NCBI GenBank assembly: GCA_014621425.1
Contig: JAANBB010000047.1
Coordinates: 104,085-168,084, forward strand
Direction of reading: 5' to 3'
Source of the DNA: Cylindrodendrum hubeiense
Taxonomy: Eukaryota > Ascomycota > Sordariomycetes > Hypocreales > Nectriaceae
Length of the DNA: 64,000 nt
Shown: positions 1 to 11,738 of the stretch, one piece after another
How positions within the stretch are numbered: position 1 is the stretch's first letter
Layout: each line of letters begins with the position of its first letter
The notes under the pieces: model-generated
The model's database searches: none
What the model saw: only the letters and a program-made list of their open reading frames with translations
Told to the model about the DNA's origin: nothing
Program-made: the position numbers and the translations under genes

Positions 1-401
1 TACAATACATACGACAGATGATACCTGCCATGTGGGACTGGGCTAGATGTACCGTCTGCAACGGCTAGATAATGCTAATTAATGACTTCTTTTCCCTATC
101 TAAGCAAGCTAGGCCAAAACGTACCGGCCTGACCACTTGACCTCGCCCACGCCCGAAGATCGGATATGCATGGCTTATCGTGTCGGTGGCGCCCTACGCG
201 ACATCGGGGAGGGGTCGATTGCCGCCACGGGGCCACCATGAACAGTCATCCAGACGCATTTGGAAATAGATATATTGGGCACTAGTGCTCGAGTAGAGTA
301 CGCCTTTTGAACGATCGACACTGGATGCTCATTTTCTCTCTCTCCTTGTTACTGAGGCTTTGAACCATTTCCAAATATCCTTCGACAATTTATCATCAAA
401 A
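1..401. other. Upstream region of the DUF3445 gene
   Basis: No coding region is supported here. The stretch precedes the ATG at 402 and should hold its promoter and 5' leader; the last 60 bases are pyrimidine-rich, as is usual for fungal leaders. No TATA box or other defined site is clear. Confidence 0.4.
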
Positions 402-1717
402 ATGCAGTCTTTTATCAAGCTCACTACTCTTCCGGCCATCATCCTTCTGGCTGTCTGGGCCATCACCAGCATCGTCAGTATCGTCCAAACAGCATATTAG
501 ACTTCAGACCAACTCACAGCAACATCAGGCCAAAAGATGGACGCAATCGCGGAAACAACAGCTGCAACCTGGAGAGGCCGCAAAATTTCCAGAGAAACCT
601 TTGCCTATCGAGCCACTTGATCATTTCGAGTGGAAGACTGCCCCACGGCGACAGCTGCGACCGTTTAAGCCCACTTATCACATCACCATGGGTGAGTCGC
701 CGACCATCCTGAGATCGCGGCGATACCATGACTGACCATCCGCCTGTAGCCATCCAGGCCAATACCCCATCAGAACTAATCACCATTGATGAAGAGTATC
801 TCGACCGTGTTAATATTCGACGTGAAATCATCGCCAACAACGGCAACACAGTACACGGATGCGTGCCCGGCGGCGAAGGCCCTGTGAGAGAGCTCTACAC
901 TTATCTCCTCACGGAGTATCTTCCTACCCGCTTCCCAACCCTCTTCAAACTCTCCGACGACGGTTCATCCTTCACAAATGTCGTTACGGGTAAGACGTTC
1001 CCGACGGTTCCATCTAGCAACATGGACGACGCCCTGCGCGTCATTGGCGAGACGATCGAAGAGGACGTATTCCTGCTGCAGCCGTCACCGGAGGGCCATC
1101 GCTCTGTCGCTTTTATGTGTTGCTTCCCCTCTGGCTTCGATCCGTCGTCCAAGTTAGGCAAGACCTTGGTTGAGATTCACTCTCCGGTGCCGTCTTATGA
1201 GAAGATCGGGGCGAGCATGGAGCGATTCTTCGGCAAGCTCGAGGTGGGAAAGAGCGTGAAGCGCACGAACGTGGGTTACTCACATCCTATTAACAAGTAC
1301 GGCGATGCTGACTATCTTGGGTGGGTAGTGGTCGGTGCAGACTCACACTGAGCTCTTCGACTGCAGCGCGAACCACATCACCGGTGACGCCCATTACGAG
1401 GCCGATGAAGACGTCGATATTACAAAGGTATGTCATCCCCTCGTCAAAAATTCTTCTCAACTGTTAGACTGACTCGAATTTCCTAGACCTTCTTACGCAT
1501 CGAGCTCCAAACACTCACCCGCCTCCCCAAGACTGGGGCCATCCTCTTCTCTTTCAAGACATACCTCTACCCCGTTAAGCAGATCAAAGACGAGGGACTA
1601 GGCCCCGCGTTTGCGGACGCAGTGGAGGGTCTGAAAAAGGGCAACGCGCCAGGTATGTGGACGTACAAGAGCGCTGTGCGGTGGGGTAAGGGTGTCTGCG
1701 AATATCTACGGTCTTGA
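402..1717 (+). CDS. DUF3445 / haem-dependent oxidative N-demethylase-like protein, membrane-anchored
   Basis: Five exons: 402-473, 520-691, 750-1270, 1329-1427, 1487-1717. They join in frame to 364 residues. Family features are the core reading EDVFLLQPSPEGHRSVAF, then FPSGFDPSSKLGK and IHSPVPSYEK, as in the DUF3445 family related to haem-dependent oxidative N-demethylase. Residues 7-24 form one hydrophobic segment, so the protein is probably anchored in a membrane. The intron at 1271-1328 is essential: reading through it ends early with a non-family tail, whereas splicing restores KRTN-WSVQTHTELFDCS, the expected family block. Known relatives bind haem and oxidise small amines; the substrate here is unknown. 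The start is the first ATG before the hydrophobic segment. No partner gene lies next to it. The family call is firm, the exact 5' exon less so. Confidence 0.8.
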
Positions 1718-3746
1718 TGTGTCTCCTGGATGGCAGCGGATTGGACGGCATGTCGGTGGAGAAGCCGTCACTTCTCTAGACTTTTACGTACATATAGAGA
1801 GAGATTCAGCCAGTTGTTGTGCATTGATGAATGAATTACGAGAGAGTTTGAAGAAAATGGGTTCACCCCGCAAACGGATCTGGTCGCCCCCGCGTAGTTC
1901 AATCCCAACGAATATCATCAAACCACGACTCCACCCCCTGACTATCCTATCTTGAGGAAGTTGAGGCTTTCAGATGATACGGAACCACTTGCACAATAGC
2001 CGACCAGGCCGGTATCACGACCGACACCGGCCGGTGGGCATATTTGCCATCTGCTTAAGCGACTTTAAGCCACGGAGAGCAATGATAAGAATTCCAGATG
2101 GAAGGTGGAATGAGACCAAAGTTGCAGCTGACCATCGACCATTCTACCCCGCATGATTTGCTGCCAGCCAGTAACTAGTGGGCTTGTCGGCGTTCGAGTC
2201 CCAGTGGCGTAGTGCGGCGGCTCTGGGCATGGTTCTCAATCAACCTTCCGCATTAGGAAAGTGAAGCTTAGAATGCTGTGGCGCGCCGGGACTCGAGACA
2301 TGCGTCGTGTACTGAGCAGCGGCGAGTGGCTTTCACGGACCAGGGCGACAATGGAGATGAAACTGGGCATCTGTTGATAATGCCGGTTTGAGTTGTGATC
2401 TTGATGAGCTGTGCTTTGTGGTGGCGATGATAGTGAGATGCATGTGCTAAAGAGACACCCGTTCATGTAGCACGAGGGATCGCCAAGAGGGGGGTTCTCA
2501 GCCAATAATTTTATGATAAAGTCACGACCTCTTGGTGCTGCATTTTATTTATTTTCTCACGTAAGTGAGGTGCAGAGGTATTAGTCAGTAGGGTGCCTAG
2601 CCCAACTCCCCTTGAAGTGCTAAAATTGCAGTGAAGCATCGAGGCGGAGGCCACCCCCCCTCGAAGTGCTGGAATTGCGGCACAAGTCTGCTATTGATCA
2701 AAATGAGGCTGTATCTAAAGTGGAATGACCCAGTTTCTCTCCAAATGCTAAAATTGCAGTGCATGACGGCTCTCCCGGCCTTGCAATCTCGCTCGTTTCC
2801 AAACCGTGCTAATTTGGCTTGATCCAGCACATCCCCCACCAGGAGGTCGGTATCGCTCTGTTGAACAACATCATCCTCGTTAAAAACAACCCCTTCTATC
2901 GACGCGGATACCTCGGTCGTCTGCGTAGCTCAGCGCCCGACGATTGCCCTGATTGAAGTTTGTTTGTAGGCAACCGCGCGGGCTGCATCCTTGCGCAAGT
3001 CTCGACGTCTCAACGTCTTACAGCGGCATGCAAGTGCTGAGATCTACCACTTCTCAGTAGCCTCTCTATCGGAGGATCGCAATATCTTCTTGAGGGAAGC
3101 ATAGTGACACCTGCGTTGGCCATGACCAACACCTGCGGCTTAAGAATCGGTAGAGTGGATCCTGTCCCAAAGGAGTTTTCGGAGTCGGCTTCGGGAATGT
3201 CCAAATCGAGACGGTGACGATGACTTGATTGGCCTAACCGGGGTGATTCTGGATCGTGCTGACATTCAAACGACTCGAAGAGGGACGAGAACCTTGAACA
3301 TAAATTGTGTGAAGGGGATAGCGGTACCTTCTGTGCCCGTGTCCGTCGAAAGGAACGACATGTATGTTTTTGAGTCTACCTGCCATCGCCATTGCATTTC
3401 CTTCAGAGCAGCCCCTCAGAGCTTCGATGAGGGGCGGCTTTTTCAACACCTGGCATCACACAGTTACAAAAATAGTCTAAGATGGCTTTTCAGCCCTTGA
3501 GTGCTTATGACTTTTCTTTCATCATGTCGCAGGACCAGGTACCTGGGTGTTCTGTGGTCTGACTCAACCAACTTTATGACGTCGATATATCTCAGCACAC
3601 GCTACGCTGCACGGCTGACAAATTTGTCCCGACCCACCAAGCTAACTCACTCCCGCTTTCAACATCTCATCAGCCCAGACAGGCAAAGCCCATGAACACG
3701 AAGGCTCATCACCACATTGTATCGTGCAATTAACTATCCTTCAGCC
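1718..3746. other. 2-kb spacer with degenerate sequence
   Basis: No gene is supported. All open frames are short and carry no recognisable motif. A short plus-strand frame at about 2824-2957 (reading IQHIPHQEVGIALLNNI) looks protein-like but has no start and ends in TGA, so it may be a gene relic. A thrice-repeated 20-base motif lies at 2605-2763 (listed separately). The last 200-300 bases should include the promoter of the zinc-cluster factor. Confidence 0.4.
2605..2763. repeat. Three copies of an imperfect 20-base motif
   Basis: The pattern AAGTGCTAAAATTGCAGTG occurs at about 2615-2633. It recurs with changes at about 2663-2682 (GGAATTGCGG in the middle) and at about 2743-2763 (AAATGCTAAAATTGCAGTG). 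Each copy follows a pyrimidine run. Spacing is uneven (about 48 and 81 bases), so this is not a simple tandem repeat. It may be a remnant of a mobile element or a cluster of binding sites. Confidence 0.5.
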
Positions 3747-5901
3747 ATGTTCACAATCTTTGGCGTCAACACTCCCTCCTCCAGCTCCAGCGAAAAGGCG
3801 TCACCCCCTCCTCAGCCGCCACGACCCAAGCGAGCCCAAGTCTCACGCGCATGCGACTGGTGTCGGCTCACGAGGGTCAAGTGTGACTCAGTGCGACCAT
3901 GTCGCAGTTGCAAAGAGGCAAATCGGGAGTGTGTAAACGCTGGGCGCGATGACTTCAAGAGCGTGACTGCTGCGACGAAGTATGACCAAGATCATTCCGA
4001 TTGAACGAGGACCATGGTGCTAATGCGGGCTTCATAGGGAGGTTCAGAAGCTAAGGGCCCAGGTGCAGGAGCTTGAAACAAAACTACTTGCTTCATCATC
4101 ATTTAGTAAAGGAAGTCCCCGGAAACGGATTGGGCCTGTGAGGTGGAAAGGAGTGACGACCAACGGCATCCAATATGGCCCTTCATCACTTCCATACTTC
4201 ATCCATCGCCTGGCCACCTTTACAAATATGGACATTCCCCTAAGACCAAATCCAATTGGCCTCATTACTCCTCCCTGGGACGCAATAAAAAACTCTAACC
4301 GGCTACAGCGACAGCAACAGGACGTGTTGCTCGACTTGTTCTGGCAAGGGTATCATGCCAGTCATCCAGTCCTTGACGAAGCCAGTTTCCGAAAACACTA
4401 CAATTCTCTCTGGGAGAGCCCTTCGTTTAGAAAGCCCTGCCCGCTGGTTGACAGTGTGCTTGCTCTCTGCATCCAGTTTGGATCGACATATACGTCGTTC
4501 GGGGATTGCAATGAGAGCACCTCGAACACCCCGAGTACCCCGGGGAGGGAGTTTTATCTCCGAGCACAGTGCTACCTCAGCCAAAACCTGGAGTGTCAAT
4601 CGTTGATGACTGCTCAATGTTATTTTCTCAACGCCATATACCTTCTGGCGACCAACCATGTCAATTCAGCGCATTCCATGGTGGGGACTGCCATTCGAGT
4701 CGCCCAATCTCTTGGCCTGCACCAGGAAGGAAGCGGTGGAGAACCTATCGAAGAATCCGGACTCGGCGAATCGCGAAAACGGCTTTGGGATTGCCTTGTA
4801 ACCTTGGACATTCAGCTCTCTATCCGCCTGGGTCGCCCGTTCGCCCTCCCAGACCTGCAGTCCGAGCATCATGGACCATATCCAGACAATCGGGCCGAGG
4901 CTGTCGGTCCAGCATATTCTCTGAGTCCAAAGTCAGGAATCAACTGGCTGAGCTTTCTATATGAACGACGACGCCTGTTCGGGCTGGTCCGCGAGATCCA
5001 CGATGAGTTCTACGCCGTGTGCGAGGACGTCCTAGAGGAGATCGACGCACCGGATTTCTACCAGCACGCTGCTTCTCGCGAAAAGTGTGCCAGATTCCTC
5101 TTTGAGCAAATGAAGAAACTCAAGAACTGGGCTCAAGAGCTCCCCGAAGGCCTCAAAACGCCGAGGCGAAACGGGATGCCTTTCTCAGTTGACCGCTCGC
5201 CTTTGGACCTGAGCCACTGCGACCCTATCTGGCTGCAGCGACAGCGCCTTATTCTCGAAATTGAGTATCATTCGTGTTCTATCATCTTACGTCGACCATT
5301 CATCTCTTTTCTACCTACACCAGCACTGGGAACCCTCACTAGCGACAATCACTGCATCGTGACCGGCAACTCCGCCATCGCGGTCACGAACATACTGCAC
5401 CAGGCGATGAAAGATAGCGATATTCTCACTGGGTGTTACCAGGTGGTTAACTGGCAGCAAAATGCAATGTTCGGGTTGGCTGGCTTCGCTTGTGGATATC
5501 CCATTTGTCCATTGTCGCCTTCGGTGCGAAGATGTATGCCAACAGCTGCGGCCGTGTTCGAATTGGCCAGGGCCGCAGACAAGGCAGATTTGGCAAACAG
5601 CCTGAAAGACAAGACTTCGGAAATCCTGAAAGACTTTGGCCAGAAGATTGGTATTCCCAATCTCGCTACGATACCCTCGCCAAGAGGGAGTGGGAATTCC
5701 ACAAGCACGAATGCTCAATCCCCAGTCAACCCAGACCTTGCGATGATGGAAATTGGCGACAGAATAGTGCCTGGCGCTGATGGGCTATTTGGAATCGATG
5801 CAGAAAACATGTGGACTATGGATTGTCCAACTGGGACTTTGCTTTGGGGGGATTTGATGAGGGATTTTGGGACGGAACTGATGCCGCCCATCGCCGAGTG
5901 A
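3747..5901 (+). CDS. Zn2Cys6 transcription factor with fungal-specific regulatory domain
   Basis: Two exons (3747-3979, 4038-5901) give 698 residues; the 58-base intron joins ATK to EVQKLRAQVQELE in frame. Near residue 36 the zinc cluster reads CDWCRLTRVKC, then five residues, CRSC, six residues and C, the standard CX2CX6CX5CX2CX6C binuclear zinc spacing. A short coiled coil (VQKLRAQVQELETKL) follows, as in dimerising members. The middle region, with LFWQGYHASHPVLDEASF and the later RLWDCLVTLDIQLSIRLGRPFALPD block, matches the fungal-specific transcription factor domain (Fungal_trans, PF04082). It is a nuclear DNA-binding regulator by family; targets are unknown. The gene is convergent with the dehydrogenase at 6097-7165, about 195 bases away. 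The start is the first ATG; the first exon is rich in Ser and Pro. Confidence 0.9.
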
Positions 5902-6096
5902 AAAATAACACGTGAGGATCATGAAGAGTGAAGGGAGTTTATTTGCGAGCAACCTGCGGCTACTCTTTCAACGAAGGCCAGAAATACGACATTACATCGG
6001 ACTAGAGTCCACCGAAAACGATTCTCCGTGCCCGATCATCTCGAAAACAGCAACGAGTTGCTACATCATACACATCATGAATCATGGATCGCACAT

Positions 6097-7165
6097 CTAG
6101 AAATACTGCTTAATCTGGTCCTCCGACCATGCCCAGAACTTCTCCGCCATTCCCGAGCCGCCTTCCGATTCGGGAAGTGAGCCCTTCTGAAGGTCGGCAC
6201 GGATGGGCGCGAAGCGACCCCACGGAACCACTAGAAATGCATGTCAGCGAGGCAATCATTACGACGGGCGTCATCAATTACCCCATATTCCTGTATTCTC
6301 GATGGTGATCTCTGGGGAAAGACCAGCAAAGAGTTCCGTGTAGGCTCCGTTGATGGCCGGGTAGCAGACGAATTTTCGTATGCCAGAAAACCACCAGGAC
6401 GAGGTACGATCAAGCTCGCTACGCAAGTTACCCGGGTTAAGGGCCTATACTCCTTTAGTGCACCGTCAATAACATGGGTTCTTGATGACATACAACGCTG
6501 ATAATGCCGTCTTGCTTGTATTTGCGAGCAAACTCAGTCGCGTGGTAGTAGTTTCCTACTTTACTAACGCCGTACTTGTGGAGGAGGCTTCGCGGCTTCT
6601 GGTAGTCCAGGTTGTCTGGCTCAAAGCCGTCTTTGGGGGATAGGGCGTCGACTGCAGAGCTGGAGACCCAGACAATACGGACAGAGTCTTTGGGCGCCGT
6701 CTTGGCTGTGGACTGGAGGAGGGGGGTGAGGTGCTTCGTGAAGAGGAATGGGCCAACGCAGTTTGTGCCGAGCTGCAGCTCATAGCCTTGCTTCGTCTTG
6801 GATCCCTCCGGAGGGGTCATTACGCCAGCATTGTTGAAGAGAATGTCGAGCTTGGTCTCGGCGGCGAGAAACTCCTTGGCTGAGGCAGAGATGGTGGTCA
6901 GGTCTGCGAGGTCCAGCTTCAGAAACTTGAGAGCGCCCTTGGACGACGGGTGCTGGTGCTGGATGGCGTCAATGGCGGCGCGGGCCTTTTCCTCGGTGCG
7001 AGAGGCGATCCAGACGGTCGCATTCTTGCTGTATAAGACCTGCGCAACCTCCTTGCCGACACCGGTGTTTCCGCCAGTGACGAGGCAGATGCGCCCCGAC
7101 AGGTCCGGGACGTTGTCCTCGGTGAACAGCGGTTTGGGAGGGAAGGCCTGGCTTAGGGCATCCAT
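6097..7165 (-). CDS. Short-chain dehydrogenase/reductase
   Basis: Three exons on the minus strand (7165-6494, 6444-6282, 6230-6097) give 322 residues. The Rossmann cofactor motif TGGNTGVG is near residue 31, NNAG follows in the middle, and the catalytic pair is in YGVSK, typical of a classical SDR that uses NAD(P)H. The first intron joins GIISV to ALNPGNLRSEL, the expected proline/glycine loop after the active site; the second restores the C-terminal VVPWGRFAP block ending in IKQYF. Layout and length resemble the retinol-dehydrogenase/WW-domain oxidoreductase-like SDRs common in fungi. The substrate cannot be told. It is convergent with the zinc-cluster factor, so any functional link is only positional. 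Confidence 0.9.
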
Positions 7166-7743
7166 CTTAGATCGCGGTATACAGTGGTCGCTTGGAAATA
7201 GAAGAAATGAAGAGTCAATGAGAGCGTGGAGGTGATAGTGGACTATGTTGGAAGAATTGGGCGGGTCGGTGTCTACTATGTAGATACGAAGGTTGGGACG
7301 ACGAGATATGTAGTCGCAGGGTTGGTGTCGGCATTCGGACGGGCTAGCTTCTAAGGGACTGGCGTGATTTCACTCGGTGGTGGCGACCAGATGTCTATAT
7401 CTGACGTCTTGATCATAATGTCTGCCTAGAGATTCTCTGGGGATATTATAATAGTTCTCCGGTTCTCGAGCCGGCTGAACTAATGAGTTCAGGCCGACGA
7501 GCTCCAGACTGGGGGACGTCATCCTCCACCTCGTGCTGAGCGCTAGTGCGAGACAGAGGTGGGCCAGGATGTGATTTAGTTCATAGTAGCACTGCTAATA
7601 CGCATACTCATACTAAACCTTTCAACACTGATACTCATTGTCTTTATATTTTACTCTGTGGTTAGTATCCAATTAGTAAAAGAGACGTGGGTATTTTCCA
7701 CGGCCCTAGGCGTGGGCTGCGAACTACTACGTAGGATTCTACC

Positions 7744-7786
7744 CAGGCTCCAGGCTCCAGCTCCCAGCTCCAAGCTCCAAGCTCTA
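7744..7786. repeat. Short tandem repeat, CAGGCTC/CAAGCTC units
   Basis: About five degenerate units of 7-8 bases (CAGGCTC, CAGGCTC, CAGCTCC, CAGCTC, CAAGCTC) lie end to end. It is a simple low-complexity patch in a non-coding region. Confidence 0.6.
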
Positions 7787-8045
7787 GGCCAGCTGTCATA
7801 CGTCCAACACCGGCACATACCCGTGCTTATTCATAAAATATGACACCGGAGAAGTCGGATTGCAGAGTTGCGGGACTATTACAAAGTCTGCCGACTGCGA
7901 CAACACGTGGGCTCACCACATGCCAGCCCACGCAACTCAGGGCGGGCCAACAGCTGCTGGGGAACGAAGGTGGGAGGAAGGCGGAAGGTGGGGGGGGGAT
8001 CGATGGGCGTGAATTGGGCGCGCCTTCCCTAAACGGGCGCAGCGA

Positions 8046-8078
8046 CCATGTCACCATGTCGCCATGTCACCATGCCAC
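8046..8078. repeat. Short tandem repeat, 9-base CCATGTCAC units
   Basis: Roughly four 9-base units (CCATGTCAC, CATGTCGC, CATGTCAC, CATGCCACC) are adjacent. This gives a run of ATG triplets that generates spurious open frames. Confidence 0.6.
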
Positions 8079-8123
8079 CAGCAGGTGGCATGTGCCCACA
8101 CCGAGCAAACAACCAGCCACAGC

Positions 8124-8179
8124 TGCCACACGACGACTGCCACACGACTGTCACACGAATGCCACACGAATGCCACACT
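8124..8179. repeat. Short tandem repeat, GCCACACGAAT-like units
   Basis: Four to five degenerate units of 11-13 bases built on CCACACGA(A/C)T lie in succession. They are non-coding and upstream of the SWIB gene. Confidence 0.6.
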
Positions 8180-8904
8180 TGGGAGCCCTTGCAGCCACAC
8201 CGCGGGCCACCCCTGGCTCGTGCCGAGACGGACACCAGCCACACGGGCAGCCAAACAAGGCCCGGCTGAGCCACCTGGAGCCGCATCTGATGGCATGGCT
8301 TGACCTGCCGGTGAACCAACCAACAACTCCATCTTGCACCTCTTCACGCTCCACGCTCCACACGCCAGACTATACGGGCTGTGCCTCGTTCCTATCTGCG
8401 TCTGAAGCTTCCCCTCGCCTCGCCCGCCCGTCCCCCGTCCCGCCATAGCTCCAGCCCTCGCTGCCGCTGACCTCGTCGCGCGCCCTCTCGTGCTGGCCCT
8501 GCCACCTCTGATGCGGCGGTTTGGCTGGCGCATTCGACCGACCGCGGGCACTGGGCAACCAACCATCGTCCTCCATCGTTGACCGCGTTTGTCTCCGAAC
8601 AACACCCCGCGACCCAACTCCCGCGCAACGACCAGTCCCAGGACATGCTCTGATCCCGGCGGCCAGGGCGCATTGCATTCTCTCTTCCGCGGGCCAGCCT
8701 CCGTTTGTCTTTCGTCCGTCGTCCGAGCTGCCCTCAGCCTTGCCGCCTCGTCCACTTGTCGTCCGTTTGTCGTCTGCTTGTTTGCGCCCTCTAGCGAAAC
8801 CACAACCACGTCTGCGCCTGCATTGCCCGCGCTTCTGCCTCCGGCATCACCCTGTGCAACCTTGAACAGCTGTGACCGCATCGCATCGGCTTCGCCCTGC
8901 AACC

Positions 8905-9964
8905 ATGAGCACCCCGTGTAAGGACTGCATGCTACCTCCCCACCCCTCCACGTCATGTTTACTAACAGAACCCCCCCGGCAGTGTCCTCCGAGGAGCGGA
9001 ATCGCTACACCGCCATCATCGACGGTATCCTCGAGACTGCCGACCTTGAAACCATCTCGCGAAAGAAGATCCGTCAGGGGTTGGAGACTGCATTGGGTGG
9101 CAAAGATCTGACTCAACAGAAGGTGAGGAAACGGTCTCCAGCTGCGGCCAGGCTCTCTGCCCTGACCGCTGCCAACACCATCCCCAAGCTAGCTTGCAAA
9201 TGCTAACCCATCGCCATAGGACGCCATCAAGAAGCTCATCGAGGGGCGTTTCGACGCTGCCTCTGGTGCCTCCGTTCCCGACCCCGCGCCCATCAAACGC
9301 TCCGCCAGCCACGCCACATCAGACGCCGGCGAGTCCGACCCCGACGCATCCCCCGAACCCGCGAGAAAGAAGGCCAAGCGCTCGTCGTCGGTCGAAGATG
9401 CCGATGCCCGCCTAGCTGCCCAGCTCCAGGCTCAAGAAAACAGTCTAGCCCGGAGCCGCAAAACCCGTGGCGGTAGCGACAAGGCCAAGGCCCCCAGGAA
9501 ACCAAAGGCAAAGGCAAAGGCAGCACCGCGCAAGAAGAGCGCCAAGAAGGTCGGCGCCGACGATGACAGCGATGTGGAGTCTGGCGAGGGTGTGGTCAAG
9601 AAGAGGAAAGCTGGTGGCGGCTTCATGAAGCCCTTTAACCTCAGCCCTGCCCTTTCGGACCTTGTTGGTGAACCCCAGGTATGTGCATGGCTTTCATCAA
9701 AGCCCTTGTCGACTGCTGTCATATGACTTTGGTGTCAAGGCTCGCATTCTAGACAACTAGCTAACCACCTCTTTCCAGCTTTCCCGCCCGCAAGTAGTCA
9801 AGAAGTTATGGGAGCACATCAAAGCAAACGAGCTGCAGGATCCCAAGGACAAGCGCCAGATCCTGTGTGATGACAAGATGCAAGCTGTTTTTAAGCAGGC
9901 CAAGGTCGACATGTTCCGGATGAACAAGGACATTGGAAACCACCTGTACCCTGTCGAAGAGTAA
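8905..9964 (+). CDS. DEK C-terminal plus SWIB/MDM2 domain chromatin protein
   Basis: Four exons (8905-8917, 8983-9122, 9220-9678, 9779-9964) give 265 residues. The N-terminal helical part (SSEERNRYTAIIDGILETAD, then ISRKKIRQGLE) matches the DEK C-terminal fold. The middle is a lysine- and alanine-rich basic linker. The C-terminal SWIB domain reads GGGFMKPFNLSPALSDLVG then LSRPQVVKKLWEHIKANELQ and ends DIGNHLYPVEE. The architecture is that of fungal Tri1/Uaf30-like proteins, which act in the nucleus; Uaf30 belongs to the RNA polymerase I upstream activating factor. The first exon is only 13 bases. I prefer donor GTAAGG at 8918 with acceptor ending at 8982, because the nearer AG (8968) sits only three bases past the branch-like ACTAAC. 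The alternative (exon 1 to 8915, exon 2 from 8969) adds four residues. Confidence 0.85.
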
Positions 9965-10854
9965 GTTGACGTGGATGCTGGTGGGTAGGGGCATCGGAGC
10001 AGGAAGCCTCCGACAGATATGACAGAGAGGACTGCGTTTTCGGCGCGCGGCGGCGTAACTGGCATTCATCGTTTGCTCATTTCGTTTATTTCCTCGGCGG
10101 CGGTCACATCATATGGATAGGGGCATACTGGGTAGTTTCGTTGGAAGGGCTAGGCTTTGGGCATTGCGGCACCGGCTTTCTTCTGGACAGTCAATGGTTG
10201 ATGAGGAAGGGTGAATGCGTTATGGAGAAAGAGGGGGGAGACAGGCCTAGGAAAGGTGTCTCATTACCCGTATTATGATACAGTCAGTCTCGGTTTATCA
10301 AGATTGGCAAAACTCAAATAGTAGTTAGAACTACTGTCATGTCATCAGCAAGCCACATTTCCTTTTTGCGTGTTGCCTCCCCATCTTTGTCCATGTGATA
10401 GGTGTGCAAAACTTCTCGGCGTCGTGACTAGGCGACTTTTCTTTTTACGATTAGAAGTCCTGGCACTACTCGTAGGCTCACATGTCAAAGCCGGGGTTAA
10501 TGACTACTATTGCGACGAGTCTAGCATGCCCCGTTTGGCGGGACGCCGCGATCTTTCATTATTCTCACCCCAGGTAATGTTGGAGATGGTCCATCTAGAT
10601 AATAACCATCTTAGGTTAGTGGAGAGTGGTACTATACAACAGAGACTCAGAAATGAGCAAGACTGTGCTTCCCAATGAGCAAGGATATATTTTTAGACAA
10701 TATGATCATCATAAAGCTGCCATTGGGCATCATTACCGCTGAAGACATGGAAACGGGTTTGTAAGCTAACACACTGTCGGCAATGATCTTCACTGCTCCA
10801 AGGCACCCCGTCTCACAGGTACTTCTCCGTGACTGAAATAGCACATAATTCAGA
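9965..10854. other. Spacer between SWIB and Dabb genes
   Basis: This holds the 3' flanks of two genes that converge here. I see no open frame with recognisable content and no clear repeat. Confidence 0.4.
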
Positions 10855-11408
10855 TTAATAAACACCGTCAGCGAAGTCAACAACGATGGCCTTGTCCACA
10901 AGAGCACCGATGGTTTTTATGAAAGCCTGATGAGCAGGATCTGTCTTGACATAGTAGTCCCGATCCTCAGCAGTGCTGAATTCCACAACAAATCCATGGG
11001 TAATTCCATTCTGCAATCATTAATTCTCGCACAACTTCATCTAGAAAGTAATGGGACGTACCTGAAGGCCCTCAGGGGAGTTGTCCTGCCCTCCTTTCAG
11101 GGAGGTGATGTAGGCAGAGTTGGTGCTTGGGTGTAGGCAATCGGTCTTCAACGAAAGAAACTGTGCACAGGCCTAGCAAGCATGGTCAGTTACTTCTGCA
11201 TCTGAAAACATCTTGTCTTCTGAGTACATACTGCCTTCACATCTTCCCGCTTCGTATCGGCTTTGAACTGAAAGAGGACTGTATGGGTAATACTCATCGT
11301 GGCGGTAGGCGCGAGAAAAAAAGAGCCGTGCGATCTCAGAAAGCCAAAGATCAATAAAGTTGCCAAGAAAACTGCCAGGTATATTCCAATTAGCCGACGT
11401 TGAATCAT
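10855..11408 (-). CDS. Dabb (stress-responsive A/B barrel) domain protein with N-terminal membrane segment
   Basis: Three exons (11408-11232, 11172-11062, 11010-10855) give 147 residues. The barrel begins MSITHTVLFQFK and continues with LSLKTDCLHPSTNSAYITSL, GITHGFVVEFS and DRDYYVKTDPAHQAFI, ending VVDFADGVY. This is the ferredoxin-like Dabb fold, usually a small dimer; plant and fungal members include cyclases and stress-induced proteins. About 35 residues precede the domain, with a hydrophobic stretch (LIGIYLAVFLATLLIFGFL) that looks like a signal anchor. If translation instead starts at the ATG ending at 11297, the protein is a soluble 110-residue single domain, the more usual form. Both ATGs are in frame. 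Function is otherwise unknown. Confidence 0.8.
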
Positions 11409-11738
11409 TGGTAGGTCAAGGTTGTAAATTAGTCGGACAGATCAAGCCTCGAGGTTGGGGGTCTAGGAGCATTTCCCCGCTCACGTCACGTGTAATATCA
11501 GGTCCCGATTTATTTATAAGCGTAACTAGCCATTTCGTACGTGCAGTCGGAGATCAATCTCGATTTCTGTCGAGGTCTAGCCAAGCACCAACTATGTAAA
11601 ACCAAAGGAACCGACTCACAACCCTTGACTTGATGGAGCAACTAAGGGTATTTGTACTCTTCTGATCCACCCGTCCTGCAATAGGACTGTATCGACGAAT
11701 TGTCCTCCCCGCCAGCCAAGGTGAAGTGGCAATAGTAG

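Larger units (their letters stand above)
7166..8904. other. 1.7-kb spacer, repeat-rich upstream region of the SWIB gene
   Basis: No gene is supported. The left part holds the promoter of the minus-strand dehydrogenase. The right half (about 7740-8900) is GC-rich, low in complexity and very rich in cytosine on the plus strand. It carries three short tandem repeat patches (listed separately) and many overlapping open frames on both strands, which I read as composition artefacts. It probably contains the promoter and a long 5' leader of the SWIB-domain gene. Confidence 0.45.

Noticed and set aside
2170..2240. tRNA-like GTTCGAGTCC and TGGCGTAGTG boxes
   Set aside because: The B-box-like and A-box-like words are in the wrong order and spacing, and no cloverleaf with a paired acceptor stem can be drawn.
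8051..8956. 301-codon minus-strand frame upstream of the SWIB gene
   Set aside because: It lies in GC-rich low-complexity DNA with short tandem repeats, overlaps other long frames and has no motif. It also runs into the first exons of the SWIB gene on the other strand.
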